This document shows, one piece after another, positions 9,235-18,554 of a DNA stretch of 64,000 nucleotides. Made by a program: the position numbers and the translations under genes. The notes beneath the pieces were generated by a model. The model worked only from the letters and a program-made list of their open reading frames with translations. It was not told the DNA's origin and did not search any database. Origin of the DNA: Tricholoma matsutake (taxonomy: Eukaryota > Basidiomycota > Agaricomycetes > Agaricales > Tricholomataceae); contig AP026539.1 of the NCBI GenBank assembly GCA_026075535.2, forward strand, positions 12,772,001-12,836,000. The letters are read 5' to 3'. How positions within the stretch are numbered: position 1 is the first letter of the stretch; each line of letters starts with the position of its first letter.

Positions 9235-11950
9235 ATGTGTAGATCTTACACAAGGTATGCAAACACTGTTTTTACATTTACTAAATTACAATTTAGGCTT
9301 TGGATTATAGCTGTTACACCTGTCATTGATCTATGCTGTCTCATTGTTGCTTGGCTCTCCCTTCAGTCTGGAATCAGTAGAGATACTGCCAATATTCTAT
9401 TGCACCTGTTCAAGTTCATCATCCTCACTACTCTGAGGCTCATTAAACTTGCACTTGCTGCTGCTGATATCAAGACCTCAACTCACAGAACTCAAGATGC
9501 CACTGGATATACGGACTGTATATTCCTGATGTCAGCTAGATCCTACAATTGAGTGGGTGTTTGCTGCCCCAAGTGCTTCAAGCAATATCCTAATGGTGGT
9601 CCATCACAATATAACTGGTGTCGCTCTCCAAAGTCCAGGCCTTGTAACACTAATCCATACACACAACATGAGACTTCAGGTGGCCTGCAGAGGATCCCTG
9701 AATGCCTCTATACCACTCAGTCATTTGAGTCATGGCTTATATTTTTACTCTCTCATTCTCAAATTGAGGACCATTTGTATCAGACTTTTGCAAAATCTCA
9801 AGGGGTGTTCAATCCTGGACAGATGTATGATATATATGACAGCCCTGCCTGGAGTTCATTGCACCCTTTTCTTCAATCACCTTACCACCTTGTTTTTGCT
9901 TTATATATTGACTGGTTTAATCCTTTGACCATTAAAATTGCAGGTATGTCTGTTAATTTTGGGGTGTAGATGAAAATTAGCAAATCTTTAGGCAAAGTAG
10001 TATCATGTGGTGCCATTATCCTATACTGTTTGAACTTGCCCATCTCCATCAGATTCCTTCATGAAAACACATTTACTATTGGAATGACTCCCTCTCCACA
10101 TGCCCCAACCATTTGGACAATACCACATGTTCTGGAGCCTATCAAGAAGATGATTTTAGACTTAGACCTCCCAGGAAAGGTCTTACCTACAGATCGCAAC
10201 CCACAGGGCACTGCAGTAGCAGTACAACTTATTCCACTGCTTGCAGATTTGCAAAGCCATTCAGAAAGTGTCTGGATCTGTTTCTCATGCTGATGGGCTA
10301 TTCTGTTCCTTCTGTAAATGTCACCACAATGACATTGAGGATCTTGATTACCATCATTGGGAACTGTGGTGTGGAACTGAAGTTCACACTCAAGCTCAGG
10401 AGTGGTGCAATCTGGTGACCATCAAGGCTAAAACAGCTATGACTAAACAAACTGGTGTATGGTGGACACCACTCCATGATCTTCCTTACTGGGATCCTGT
10501 TCAATATGTCATTCTAGGATTCATGCACAATTTTCTTGAAGGAATCCTTCAGTATCATCTTTGAGTTCTGTGGGGCATTGGTCGAACTAAGGCTGCAATC
10601 AAATTGTTGGCAACCCTTCAACTTAATGATGATGACACAGATGCAGAGACTTTATCCAATTACTCTGAAGATCATAGTGCAAGTCAACACAGCAGCACTT
10701 CAGGTCTTGCAGAGTATTTGGACAATATGGATGTTGATGATGAAAACATTTCTACTTTTACCTCCAGTTCTACTCTTACTCCCAGTTCAAATGCTGTGCC
10801 TCTTCCTTCTGATGACTATGATGAAGATGAAGAAGTGCCTGTGTCTATTGCTGGTGCATTTCACTTTACACCTACAGAGCTGGCTATTATTTGAGCATGC
10901 ATTTCAGATATTCAGCTTCCTACTTGGGTTCAACGGCCTCCCACCAATCTTGGTGAAGCCAGTCATGGAAGCTTAAAACCTCATGAGCTCCTCATTCTAT
11001 TCTCCATCATATTTCCTCTTGTCATTCCAGCACTCTGGTGGAATGGCACTGAGGTACAACAGGAACTTTTACAGAACTTTTGTGAATTGGTCTGTGCAAC
11101 AAATATAATTGCAGGCTATTCTGTCAGCAATGCTGAAGCAGATGCCTATATGGACCACTATATTAATTACCGCTCTTCTATCCAGCACCTTTTTGGTGCT
11201 GTATTTTACTCAATGCCCAACCACCACTATGCTATGCACAATGGGGCACTACTTAGATTCTGGGGCCCACTAGCTCTGCTTAGTGAATTTTCTGGTGAAA
11301 GGATGAATGGAGATTATGGGCAAATCAAAACAAACCGCCACCTTCATAAGTCCTCAATTTCTCAAATGTACTTTCACTAAGTAGTATTTTTTGAACAGAG
11401 GATATGGAGTTGACAATGCTTCTCCAGAGTGCTCATCATGGACGCTTAGATGCACTCCTTCACAATAACAACCTCCAAGCCAATGTTTCTGAATTGGCTG
11501 AGATTTTACAACCAAGCACTCACTCCACTGCTCAGCCAACACACAACCTCAATGGCCCTGAAGTTGCTGCTGCTCATGCAAGTGGAAAGCCCCTTGATCG
11601 AAGGCACTATGACCTTCTTCTTCAATATCTGAGAGTCAATGGCCGGGACTACAATTCAGTATTCACTGGTGGACCTTATGCTCTTAGCACCCTCCTGCAC
11701 CCTCCTGCTGTTCAACAGCCTCACTAAGTGGTCTTTGTGGATCGAATATACAGCTGCAACAATAGCCATGCAGGCAACAGCCATATTCAGCTCTATATCC
11801 CAACATGTGGAGATACCATCGAGACTGGATACATTGAGGAAATTTGGGAACTTCCCCTTGAAGGTCTCTGGCAAACATTTTTCTTTGTTCATCAACATCG
11901 TCCACTCTCACCAGCTCAGCAGATAAAGACACCATACATAGTTGACAGTT
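9235..11950 (+). pseudogene. Tnp2-type (CACTA/En-Spm) DNA transposase
   Basis: Ordered blocks of the Tnp2 transposase family are readable: a zinc-binding start CPKCFKQYPNGG with SPKSRPCNT (9556-9660), LYIDWFNPLTIKIAGK (9890-9945), VVSCGAIILYCLNLPISIRF, GMTPSPHAPTIWTIPHVLEP, HADGLFCSFCKCHHND, DYHHWELW, TPLHDLPYWDPVQYVILGF, MHNFLEGILQYH (to 10563), then an acidic insert and WNGTEVQQELLQNFCELV, YRSSIQHLFG, FWGPLALLSEFSGERMNG. These enzymes mobilise CACTA elements. A 48-bp intron (9944-9991) restores IAGKVVSCG. A frameshift near 10240 and stops at 10562, 10892 and 11378 indicate decay. The terminal repeats were not identified. Same strand as the two genes before it. Confidence 0.85.
9944..9991 (+). 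other. Intron in Tnp2 transposase
   Basis: TGCAG|GTATGT to CTTTAG|GCAAAG, 48 bp. Removal gives KIAGKVVSCGAI, the expected continuous motif. Confidence 0.7.
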
Positions 11951-12189
11951 GAGCCTTGCTCAAGGCTGCAATCAAAGGCTGTCAGTTGTGAGCTATCAAA
12001 CACTGTGTACATTCTTGAACCACAGCATATCATTTGCCACCTTGCTACCTAGACAATCCCTGTTGGCACATATGGGTTGAAGAAGGATATTATGCTCATT
12101 AATTGGTCACTCAACCATAAATGTAGATAGGAAACATAATAATTACATGAGAGTCAAAAAAGTAATATTGGTGTGCACACAGGCTCCCA
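11951..12189. other. Spacer after Tnp2 gene
   Basis: AT-rich, stop-dense sequence. Some Tnp2 C-terminal coding may persist in pieces up to about 12.1 kb. Nothing else seen. Confidence 0.4.
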
Positions 12190-12381
12190 GCAATGGGAGG
12201 GTACCAAAGAACAGCATAGTCTCATTCATCTTATCCGGTGAACCTGGCTCATGTTCCAGAATATACGCCCCATCAGGATCAAATTCTGGCTGGCTGGCAT
12301 AAACCACCCCCTAAATTGGAGCTAGTAACAGCATATCACCAGGGCCAAGGTACAACGAATGCCGCTCCTCTTCGCTGGCCT
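12190..12381 (-). pseudogene. Unidentified coding exon, left half, split by Gypsy copy A
   Basis: On the minus strand the sequence reads EEERHSLYLGPGDMLLLAPI, a stop, then GVVYASQPEFDPDGAYILEH, EPGSPDKMNETMLFFGTLP and LLGACV. Its upstream half is at 18363-18554. When the 5981-bp retrotransposon and one copy of the GGCCT duplication are removed, the two halves join in phase (PVPLGEASEEERHSLYLG). I do not recognise the family. Its upstream introns and hairpin at 18.8-19.3 kb suggest it is the 3' part of the hairpin/intron repeat family described there. Confidence 0.5.
12377..12381. repeat. Target site duplication of copy A, left (GGCCT)
   Basis: GGCCT directly before the 5' LTR. The same five bases directly follow the 3' LTR at 18363-18367. 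Confidence 0.9.
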
Positions 12382-12806
12382 TGTAAGGGGACTAGGGAGG
12401 TGCCCTGTGTGTTTCTCCTATTTTTTACGTTTGTTCTATATTTTTCCTCACTTTATTTCCTTCTATTCTTCATTTTCTATGATTTTTCCAGATTTTATTA
12501 CTAATTTTCCCTTTCTATCATGTTTGTACATATTGACACTTTTATATTTAGAGACAGAGCACCCCTTCTGACACCTACCCCTTGGTATGTTGTCATTCGG
12601 TGGCCTTGATCTGCCTATCTCCGCCTTTTCTATTTTTAGGTTATATTTGATTTTTGTCGCCTTCACATATACTGGGCATCAGCAAAGGAATCCTTAGAGT
12701 TTTCTCTTTGGATTTCCCTTTGCTAGGTATGTCCCCAATCCCTGTATTATGTAATATAATTTTAACTTCGGATTTCCCTTTGCTAGAGGCTTAGGTTGCC
12801 CTTATA
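12382..12806 (+). repeat. 5' LTR of Gypsy copy A
   Basis: 425 bp, begins TGTAAGGGGACTAGG and ends TTGCCCTTATA. It contains a TATA-like CATATAC (12666-12672), a predicted transcript start at AGAGTTTTCT (12696), and two copies of GGATTTCCCTTTGCTAG exactly 60 bp apart (12710 and 12770) in the U5 part. Confidence 0.95.
12666..12705 (+). promoter_or_regulatory. Predicted LTR promoter: TATA-like box and transcript start
   Basis: CATATAC lies 29 bp before AGAGTTTTCT. The latter is the exact complement of ten bases in the primer site just after the LTR, which is what a Tf1-type self-priming RNA 5' end would need. The same arrangement recurs in copy C. Inference from sequence only. Confidence 0.55.
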
Positions 12807-12826
12807 GTAGAAAACTCTCCCCTAAG
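12807..12826 (+). other. Primer-binding site, self-priming type
   Basis: Two bases after the LTR end comes AGAAAACTCT (12809-12818), complementary to the LTR-internal AGAGTTTTCT. I see no obvious match to a tRNA 3' end, supporting self-priming as in Tf1/sushi elements. Confidence 0.55.
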
Positions 12827-12837
12827 GCCTGAAAATC

Positions 12838-13640
12838 ATGAACGCACTGCCCAAGATAGGCAGGTACAGACTGGACGACACTTCCCAAAGCTCCACAGAG
12901 TCCCTACACACCGTTCCAGATAGTCTCACCTTTATTACGCTGCCATTTTCGCCAAATGTGCCCCCTAGCAACATGGACACATCAGAATGCTTTGACACGC
13001 TTGAAAGTGACATTTCTGGAATGCGTGCATAAATTGATTCACTTAAATCTATGATCGAAAACTTTGTTAGGACCCTCCAGACTAACCCTATGACCAATAT
13101 TTCCCCCTTTGCGACTCCAAGCGCACCCAACAACGATGTACTGCCAAACGCGCCCACTAAGGAACACGCCCAGATCAAACCGTCCCCCCCCCACTGAATT
13201 TAATGGTGCATGTGCACAGGGACGTGCATTCCTTAATTCCTGTGAGTTATACATCAGTCTCCAGTCGCATCAATTTGTCGATGAGGCTGCAAAAATTTAT
13301 TGGGCCTTCACATACATGAAATCTGAACGTGCTTATCTCTATGTGGACCGTATCCTGCATCAAACTAAAGAACTCAGTTCTCTACCTTTCTCCACTTGGG
13401 GTGACTTTTGAGCTGAGTTCGTATGCCACTTCTGTCCCCTCAATAAATGCCACCGAGCAGTTACACAACTTGAGTCATCCTCTTACCACCAGGCAGTGGG
13501 CTAACAGGAGTGGTGAAGTTCCGATGGGGGCTCAACCAAGAAATTCAGGACCAGATTGCACAAATGTTGGAAGGGCACCCAGTGGACGATGATATCTTTG
13601 CTTGGTATGAAGCTGCTTCACTCTGTGACAAGAACTGACT
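12838..13640 (+). pseudogene. Gag of Gypsy copy A, capsid part
   Basis: Starts at the ATG 32 bp after the LTR (MNALPKIGRYRLDDTS). The frame meets a TAA at 13030, continues as SMIENFVRTLQTNPMTN, then slips at a run of C at 13187-13195. The capsid block GRAFLNSCELYISLQSHQF and IYWAFTYMKSERAYLYVDRI follows, ending at a TGA at 13409. Compared with copy B it lacks about 60 bp (the DYIDEFKDLVDMAGYG region) near 13495. It would form the particle shell. Confidence 0.75.
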
Positions 13641-13650
13641 CACAAATGCA

Positions 13651-14028
13651 GTGTTTAATGCTGCATTCCATGCTCCAACTACCACTCATGCACCCTACAC
13701 CTTCAATCAAACCCTTCCCTGCCTTAACCCCATTCCTGTTCGTCAAACTCCCACACCAGCCATCAATGTCCCAGTACCAATGGATGTTGATGCAGCCCGC
13801 AGCCATGTGCATAGGTTAGATCTCTGCTACCATTGTGGGGAACCTGGACACAGGGCTGGAGCATGTCCCCATCATCAGGATATCCGCATGCTGGCCCCCG
13901 AGGGACGAGATGGACTCCTCCAAGACTTGTTGGCACTTGTAGATGTTGAGGAAGTGAAGGATCAGGTTGCAGAGGAGATTAAGTTGGAAGTTGTAGAGGA
14001 GCAGGATTTTCCTATTTGCAGCGAGTGA
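13651..14028 (+). CDS. Gag C-terminus with CCHC zinc knuckle, copy A
   Basis: 125 open codons. CYHCGEPGHRAGAC is a canonical CX2CX4HX4C zinc knuckle (13827-13868), preceded by VPMDVDAARSHVHRLDL and followed by an acidic tail (LVDVEEVKDQVAEEIKLE). This is the nucleocapsid part binding genomic RNA. It overlaps the next frame (14016) by 13 bases, where a frameshift or fused polyprotein would link Gag to Pol. One stop (TGA, 13636) separates it from the capsid part. Confidence 0.85.
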   Translation: MFNAAFHAPTTTHAPYTFNQTLPCLNPIPVRQTPTPAINVPVPMDVDAARSHVHRLDLCYHCGEPGHRAGACPHHQDIRMLAPEGRDGLLQDLLALVDVEEVKDQVAEEIKLEVVEEQDFPICSE

Positions 14029-15080
14029 ATCGTATGTCCTCACTGCCTGTCCATAACCACTTTGAAGTCTTGTCAGTTGAATCCCCAGAGAATGAATCCA
14101 TTTCTGTGACTGCTCCCCTCTCTGACCCTTCAAAGTCAGCTAAAGATGTACCTGCTCTCCCCATCTCTCCTTCTGCTCCACACCCCAAAATTAAATCATG
14201 GGAGCGTAAACTACCATGCAAGTATATTGTTGCATCCACTCTCTCCACACATTCCTTGAACCTAGCAATCGAACTGCAGATGACCGACACTGGACAGATA
14301 CTCAGTGTCTCTGCACTCCTGGACTCTGGTGCAACCGGTCTCTTCATCGATACCCATCTCATGCAACAACATCACCTAAATACTCGCTCACTCTCGCGTC
14401 CAATACCTGTGTATAATGTGGATGGATCCCCAAATGAAGCTGGTGCCATCCAAGAGGTTGTAGACCTGGTTCTCCATTACAAAGATCATAGTGAGCATGC
14501 CCTTTTTGCTGTCACTCAATTAGGAAAGCAAAAGGTGATTTTGGGCTATCCATGGCTTCAAGACCATAACCCAGAGGTCGACTGGCGTACCGGGGAGGTT
14601 ACCATGAGCTGGTGTCCATCCCGCTGTTGGACTTGTTTCACAGAAGCCAGACAAGAACATCGTGGACAGAAGGTGGTGATACGATGTACTCAGAAGTGTC
14701 GTGCCAGACCCCTGCCTATACCTGAAGTGGAGTTGGAAGGGGTTCCTGATCTGATACCAGACTCAGATGATGATGAGGAGGACCCAGAGGAAGTGGAGGA
14801 GGGTAATCGGATCTTCTACATTGCAATTTGCTCATCGCACAAGGTGTGTGCTACATTGAACGTATCCCAATGCCTCACCGAGGCCTTCCACAAAAACAAT
14901 GCTGCTAAATACTCTACTAATTCCTTACTCCCTCATCTCCATGAGTTTGAAGACATGTTCTCCAAGGAGTTGTTTGACTCTCTTCCTGCATGCAAGCCAT
15001 GGGATCACGTGATTGAACTCACCCCTAGTGCAACCCCTTCATCCAGCAAGGTCTATCCTCTCTCTCCTGAAGAACAATGA
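14016..15080 (+). CDS. Protease and RT N-terminal region, copy A
   Basis: 354 open codons. The aspartic protease site LLDSGATGLFIDTHL is at codons 105-119, followed by the flap/strand region PIPVYNVDGSPNEAGAI and VILGYPWLQDHNPEVDWRTG, a classic Gypsy retropepsin. After an acidic linker (DSDDDEEDPEEVEEG) comes the RT approach FEDMFSKELFDSLPACKPWD and YPLSPEEQ. It ends at a TGA where CGA is expected (EEQ*QLDQF). The enzyme would cleave the polyprotein during particle maturation. Confidence 0.88.
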   Translation: MQRVNRMSSLPVHNHFEVLSVESPENESISVTAPLSDPSKSAKDVPALPISPSAPHPKIKSWERKLPCKYIVASTLSTHSLNLAIELQMTDTGQILSVSALLDSGATGLFIDTHLMQQHHLNTRSLSRPIPVYNVDGSPNEAGAIQEVVDLVLHYKDHSEHALFAVTQLGKQKVILGYPWLQDHNPEVDWRTGEVTMSWCPSRCWTCFTEARQEHRGQKVVIRCTQKCRARPLPIPEVELEGVPDLIPDSDDDEEDPEEVEEGNRIFYIAICSSHKVCATLNVSQCLTEAFHKNNAAKYSTNSLLPHLHEFEDMFSKELFDSLPACKPWDHVIELTPSATPSSSKVYPLSPEEQ

Positions 15081-15808
15081 CAGCTTGACCAGTTCATCGA
15101 TGAGCACCTGGCCTCTGGATGTATTCGACCATTGAAGTCACCCATGGCCTCTCCCTTTTTCTTTGTCAAGAAGAAGGATGGCTCACTTCGACTGGTTCAA
15201 GACTACAGAAGGCTCAACAACATCACAGTCAAAAATTGCTACCCACTACCCTCATCTCTGAACTCGTGAACCAGCTCCATGGAGCCTGATACTTCACCAA
15301 GCTCGATGTCCATTGGGGCTACAATAATGTGAGGATAAAGGAGGGAGATGAGTGGAAGGCAGCCTTTCGTACCAACCATGGTCTTTTTGAACTGCTTGTC
15401 ATGTTCTTTGGCCTTACTAATAGCCCTGCCACCTTTCAGACCATGATGAACGACATCTTCCATGACCTCATCCTCAAAGGCGTTGTCTGCATCTATCTCG
15501 ACGACATCCTCATCTTCACTCACATGGTTGAAGAGCACCATCACATCACATGACTCATCCTAGAATGACTTCAATGGTACAAACTCTACCTTTGTCAGGA
15601 CAAATGCAAGTTCGAGAAGACCAAGATCGAGTACCTTGGCCTGATTATCTCAGAGGGTCAAGTGGAGATGGATCCTATCAAGGTGAACGGGGTCACAGCT
15701 TGGCCAATGCCCACGAACAAGAAAGAGGTGCAGTCTTTCCTAGGCATCATCAATTTCTATCGGTGTTTTATCAAGGATTTCTCACATCATGCATGACCAC
15801 TGTTCGAC
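15081..15808 (+). pseudogene. Reverse transcriptase of copy A, broken
   Basis: Fingers and palm are readable: [40 protein letters not shown], the catalytic AYxD region (decayed), [18 protein letters not shown] and [12 protein letters not shown]. The YLDD catalytic pair is intact at 15500-15505. Breaks are a small deletion near 15250, TGA at 15287 (GA*YF, CGA in the ancestor), TGA at 15551 and 15565, and TGA at 15796. Most stops sit where CGA (Arg) is expected. Confidence 0.88.
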
Positions 15809-17041
15809 TTGACAGGAAAGGAGGCATGGAGGTGGGATAATGCACAACAGGAGGCATTCAAAAGGCTTAAAGAGATGGTCACTTCCGCTCCCATCCTTAC
15901 CTTTGCTGATGATTCGTGTCCTTTTTGTGTAGAAGCTGACAGTTCTGACTTTGTGATGGGCACCGTGTTGTCTCAGCAGTCTCCGGAGGACCAGAAGTGG
16001 CATCCTGTTGCATTCTACTCCAAAAGCCTTAGTGCTGTGGAGCAAAACTATGAGATCCATGACAAGGAGATGTTGGCAATAATGTGTGCGCTTGAGGAGT
16101 GGCAACACTTCCTCAAGGGTGCCCAACACAAGGTGGAAATTTGGATGGATCACAAGAATCTCGAGTACTTTATGATGGCCAAGAAATTGAACCATCGTCA
16201 AGCTTGTTGGTCCCTGTATCTATCCAGATTCGACTTCTCCTTGCACCACCATCCGGGTCGCAGCATGGGGAAGACTGATGCCCTCTCCCAATGTGCAGAC
16301 CATGGGGATGGCAGCAATGACAACCAAAACATTGTGTTGTTGCAGCCAGACCTGTTCACCATTCAGGCACTGGAAGGCATTGCACCCCAGGGCGAGGAGC
16401 GGGACATCCTATGTGACATTTGTTGTGCAAACCATAGTGGTTTACATGAGGATGTTGTCGCCCAAGCTGTTAAGGAACTGAGGAAGGGATCCACCCTTTC
16501 CTTGCATGTGGCAGAGTGGGCTGAAAAGGAGGACTTGTTGTATTTCAGGGATCACATCTATGTTCCCAATGACCCAGACCTTTGCCGGCGCATCATATCC
16601 CAACACCATGACTCACAGATTGCTGGCCATCCTGGATGCTGGAAGACCTTGGAGCTCACCTCACGGAACTATCGGTGGCCACAAATGTCACGGCTCATTG
16701 GTCAGTATTGTTGCACTTGTGACCTTTGCTTACACACCAAGGTTCCTCGTTGCAAGCCTATTGGCGAGCTACACCCTCTTCCTGTTCCAGAGAGTCATTG
16801 GGATGTTGTCAGCATCAACTTTGTGGTGGAGTTGCCAGAGTCAAATGGGTTTGATGCGGTGATGTGCACAGTTGACTCAGTGGGAAAATGCGCTCACTTC
16901 ATTCCCACTCATACCACTGTCAGTGCCCTGGGTGCCACCCGACTCTACCTCCACCATGTGTGGAAATTACATGGACTTCCTGGTGCTTTCCTCTTGGATC
17001 ATGGCCCTCAGTTCATGGCAGAGTTCACTCGTGAGCTGTAG
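15809..17041 (+). CDS. RNase H and integrase of copy A
   Basis: 410 open codons. RNase H motifs are CVEADSSDFVMGTVLSQQ, KEMLAIMCALEEWQHFL and IWMDHKNLEYF (D and E residues present). The integrase zinc domain has the HHCC pattern ISQHHDSQIAGHPGCW through YCCTCDLCLHTK. The catalytic core shows VVSINFVVELPES, where the first expected Asp is Asn, and LLDHGPQFMAEF with the second Asp. The third catalytic Glu lies beyond the TAG at 17039. Copies RNA to DNA and inserts it; this copy is inactive. Confidence 0.9.
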   Translation: MTGKEAWRWDNAQQEAFKRLKEMVTSAPILTFADDSCPFCVEADSSDFVMGTVLSQQSPEDQKWHPVAFYSKSLSAVEQNYEIHDKEMLAIMCALEEWQHFLKGAQHKVEIWMDHKNLEYFMMAKKLNHRQACWSLYLSRFDFSLHHHPGRSMGKTDALSQCADHGDGSNDNQNIVLLQPDLFTIQALEGIAPQGEERDILCDICCANHSGLHEDVVAQAVKELRKGSTLSLHVAEWAEKEDLLYFRDHIYVPNDPDLCRRIISQHHDSQIAGHPGCWKTLELTSRNYRWPQMSRLIGQYCCTCDLCLHTKVPRCKPIGELHPLPVPESHWDVVSINFVVELPESNGFDAVMCTVDSVGKCAHFIPTHTTVSALGATRLYLHHVWKLHGLPGAFLLDHGPQFMAEFTREL

Positions 17042-17926
17042 CCACTCCTGGGGATCAAACTCCTTGCTTCAACTGCTTATCACCCACAAACTGATGGCCA
17101 GACTGAGTGAGTCAACCAGGAACTGGAACAGTACATCCACATCTTTGTCAATGAATGCCAGGACGATTGGGACGATTTTCTTCCCTTGGCCGAGTTCGGA
17201 TACAACAACCATGTCCATGCCTCCACTCAACAGACCCATTTCCTCTTAGACACTGGACAACATCCACGCATGGGATTTGAACCTCGCCAAACTCCCTCAC
17301 ACATCGAGACAGTGAACAAGTTCACAGAACGCATGCAGGATAGCTTGGAGGAGGCAAGGGCAGCCTTAGCAAAGGCAAATGACGACATGGTGTGATTTTG
17401 CAACCAACACCATTCTCCGACCCCTCGGTACAAGGTTGGTGATCGAGTTTACCTTGACTCCAGTGACATCTCCACTACACATCCATCCAAAATACTTGCT
17501 CATCGCTTCTTGGGACCTTTCCCCATTGTCAAGTGTGTTGGAACGCATGCCTATCGTCTATGCCTCCCAGCCTCCATGTCCAGACTCCACCCCATCTTCC
17601 ATGTCGTCAAACTGCTTCCAGCTCCCGCAGATCCATTCCCAGGACGCCATTCACACCCACCACCACCACCTACAGTGATTGAGGAAGAACCCCAATACGA
17701 AGTCAAGTCAATTTTGGACAGCCATTTGCATCGAGGAAAACTCCAGTATTTGGTGCATTGGAAGGGTTATGGGTATGAGGAGAACTCATGGGTCGAAGAG
17801 TCTGATGTGAATGCCCCTCAGTTAATCAAGGAATTCCACCGATGGCACACTGCTGCACCGTGTCGCATTCAAGTCATGGACTTTGGTCGTATGCGATTTC
17901 GAATGCATCGGGGTGATGCATCTTAG
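17042..17926 (+). pseudogene. Integrase C-terminus and chromodomain, copy A
   Basis: Starts with TAYHPQTDGQTE*VNQELEQ (TGA at 17108; copy B keeps CGA there), giving the third catalytic Glu in NQELEQY. Then comes the C-terminal domain HRFLGPFPIVKCVGTHAYRL and PASMSRLHPIFHVVKLLPAP. The last 70 codons form a chromodomain: QYEVKSILDSHLHRGKLQYL, VHWKGYGYEENSWVEESDV. It would guide insertion to methylated-histone chromatin, as known for chromoviruses. A second stop sits at 17394. Confidence 0.87.
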
Positions 17927-17937
17927 AGAGGGGGTGA
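17923..17937 (+). other. Polypurine tract of copy A
   Basis: TTAGAGAGGGGGTGA ends directly before the 3' LTR; primes plus-strand synthesis. Copies B and C have near-identical tracts in the same place. Confidence 0.8.
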
Positions 17938-18362
17938 TGTAAGGGGACTAGGGAGGTGCCCTGTGTGTTTCTCCTATTTTTTATGTTCGTTCTATATTTT
18001 TCCTCACTTCATTTCCTTCTATTCTTCATTCTCTATGATTTTTCCAGATTTTATTACTAATTTTCCCTTTCTATCATGTTTGTACATATTGACACTTTTA
18101 TATTTAGAGACGGAGCACCCCTTCCGACACCTACCTCTTGGTATGATGTCATTCGGCGGCCTTGATCTGCCTATCTCCACCTTTTCTATTTTTAGGTTAT
18201 ATTTGATTTTTGTCACCTTCACATATACTGGGCATCAGCAAAGGGATCCTTAGAGTTTTCTCTTCAGATTTCCCTTTGCTAGGTGTGTCCCCAATCCCTG
18301 TATTATGTAGTATAATTTTAACTTTGGATTTCCCTTTGCTAGAGGCTTAGGTTGCCCTTATA
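17938..18362 (+). repeat. 3' LTR of Gypsy copy A
   Basis: 425 bp, same ends as the 5' LTR. Followed by GGCCT (18363-18367). Predicted TSS equivalent at 18252. Confidence 0.95.
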
Positions 18363-18554
18363 GGCCTCCCCAAGTGGGACAGGGGACACCATCATAAAGC
18401 GGTCAAACATTGTATTTGTATATGTCACAGTGGTGTCATCATTCTCAGAGCTGTTGGGCTCCTGGTCCAGCTGCGCTTGTGTCTGTGCTTGGACAGAGGA
18501 GGGGAAAAGAGGGTACCCTGGGGATGGAGAGAGCACAGTCGCCCACTGCATCAT
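18363..18554 (-). pseudogene. Unidentified coding exon, right half, split by copy A
   Basis: On the minus strand: MMQWATVLSPSPGYPLFPSS, then QLDQEPNSSENDDTTVTYTN, MFDRFMMVSPVPLGEA. It joins in phase with 12190-12381 once the retrotransposon is removed. No family recognised. Immediately upstream on the same strand are intron-like segments of the hairpin module. Confidence 0.5.

Larger units (their letters stand above)
12382..18362 (+). mobile_element. Ty3/Gypsy chromovirus, copy A, full length with TSD
   Basis: A complete element of 5981 bp. It has two 425-bp LTRs (12382-12806 and 17938-18362), a primer site, gag with zinc knuckle, protease, reverse transcriptase, RNase H, integrase, chromodomain and polypurine tract in order. 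It is flanked by a perfect 5-bp duplication GGCCT (12377-12381 and 18363-18367). Domain order and the chromodomain place it among Tf1/sushi-like chromoviruses. At least seven in-frame stops or frameshifts disable it. The LTRs differ at roughly 17 positions by eye, more than half at CpG/TpG/CpA sites. Confidence 0.95.
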
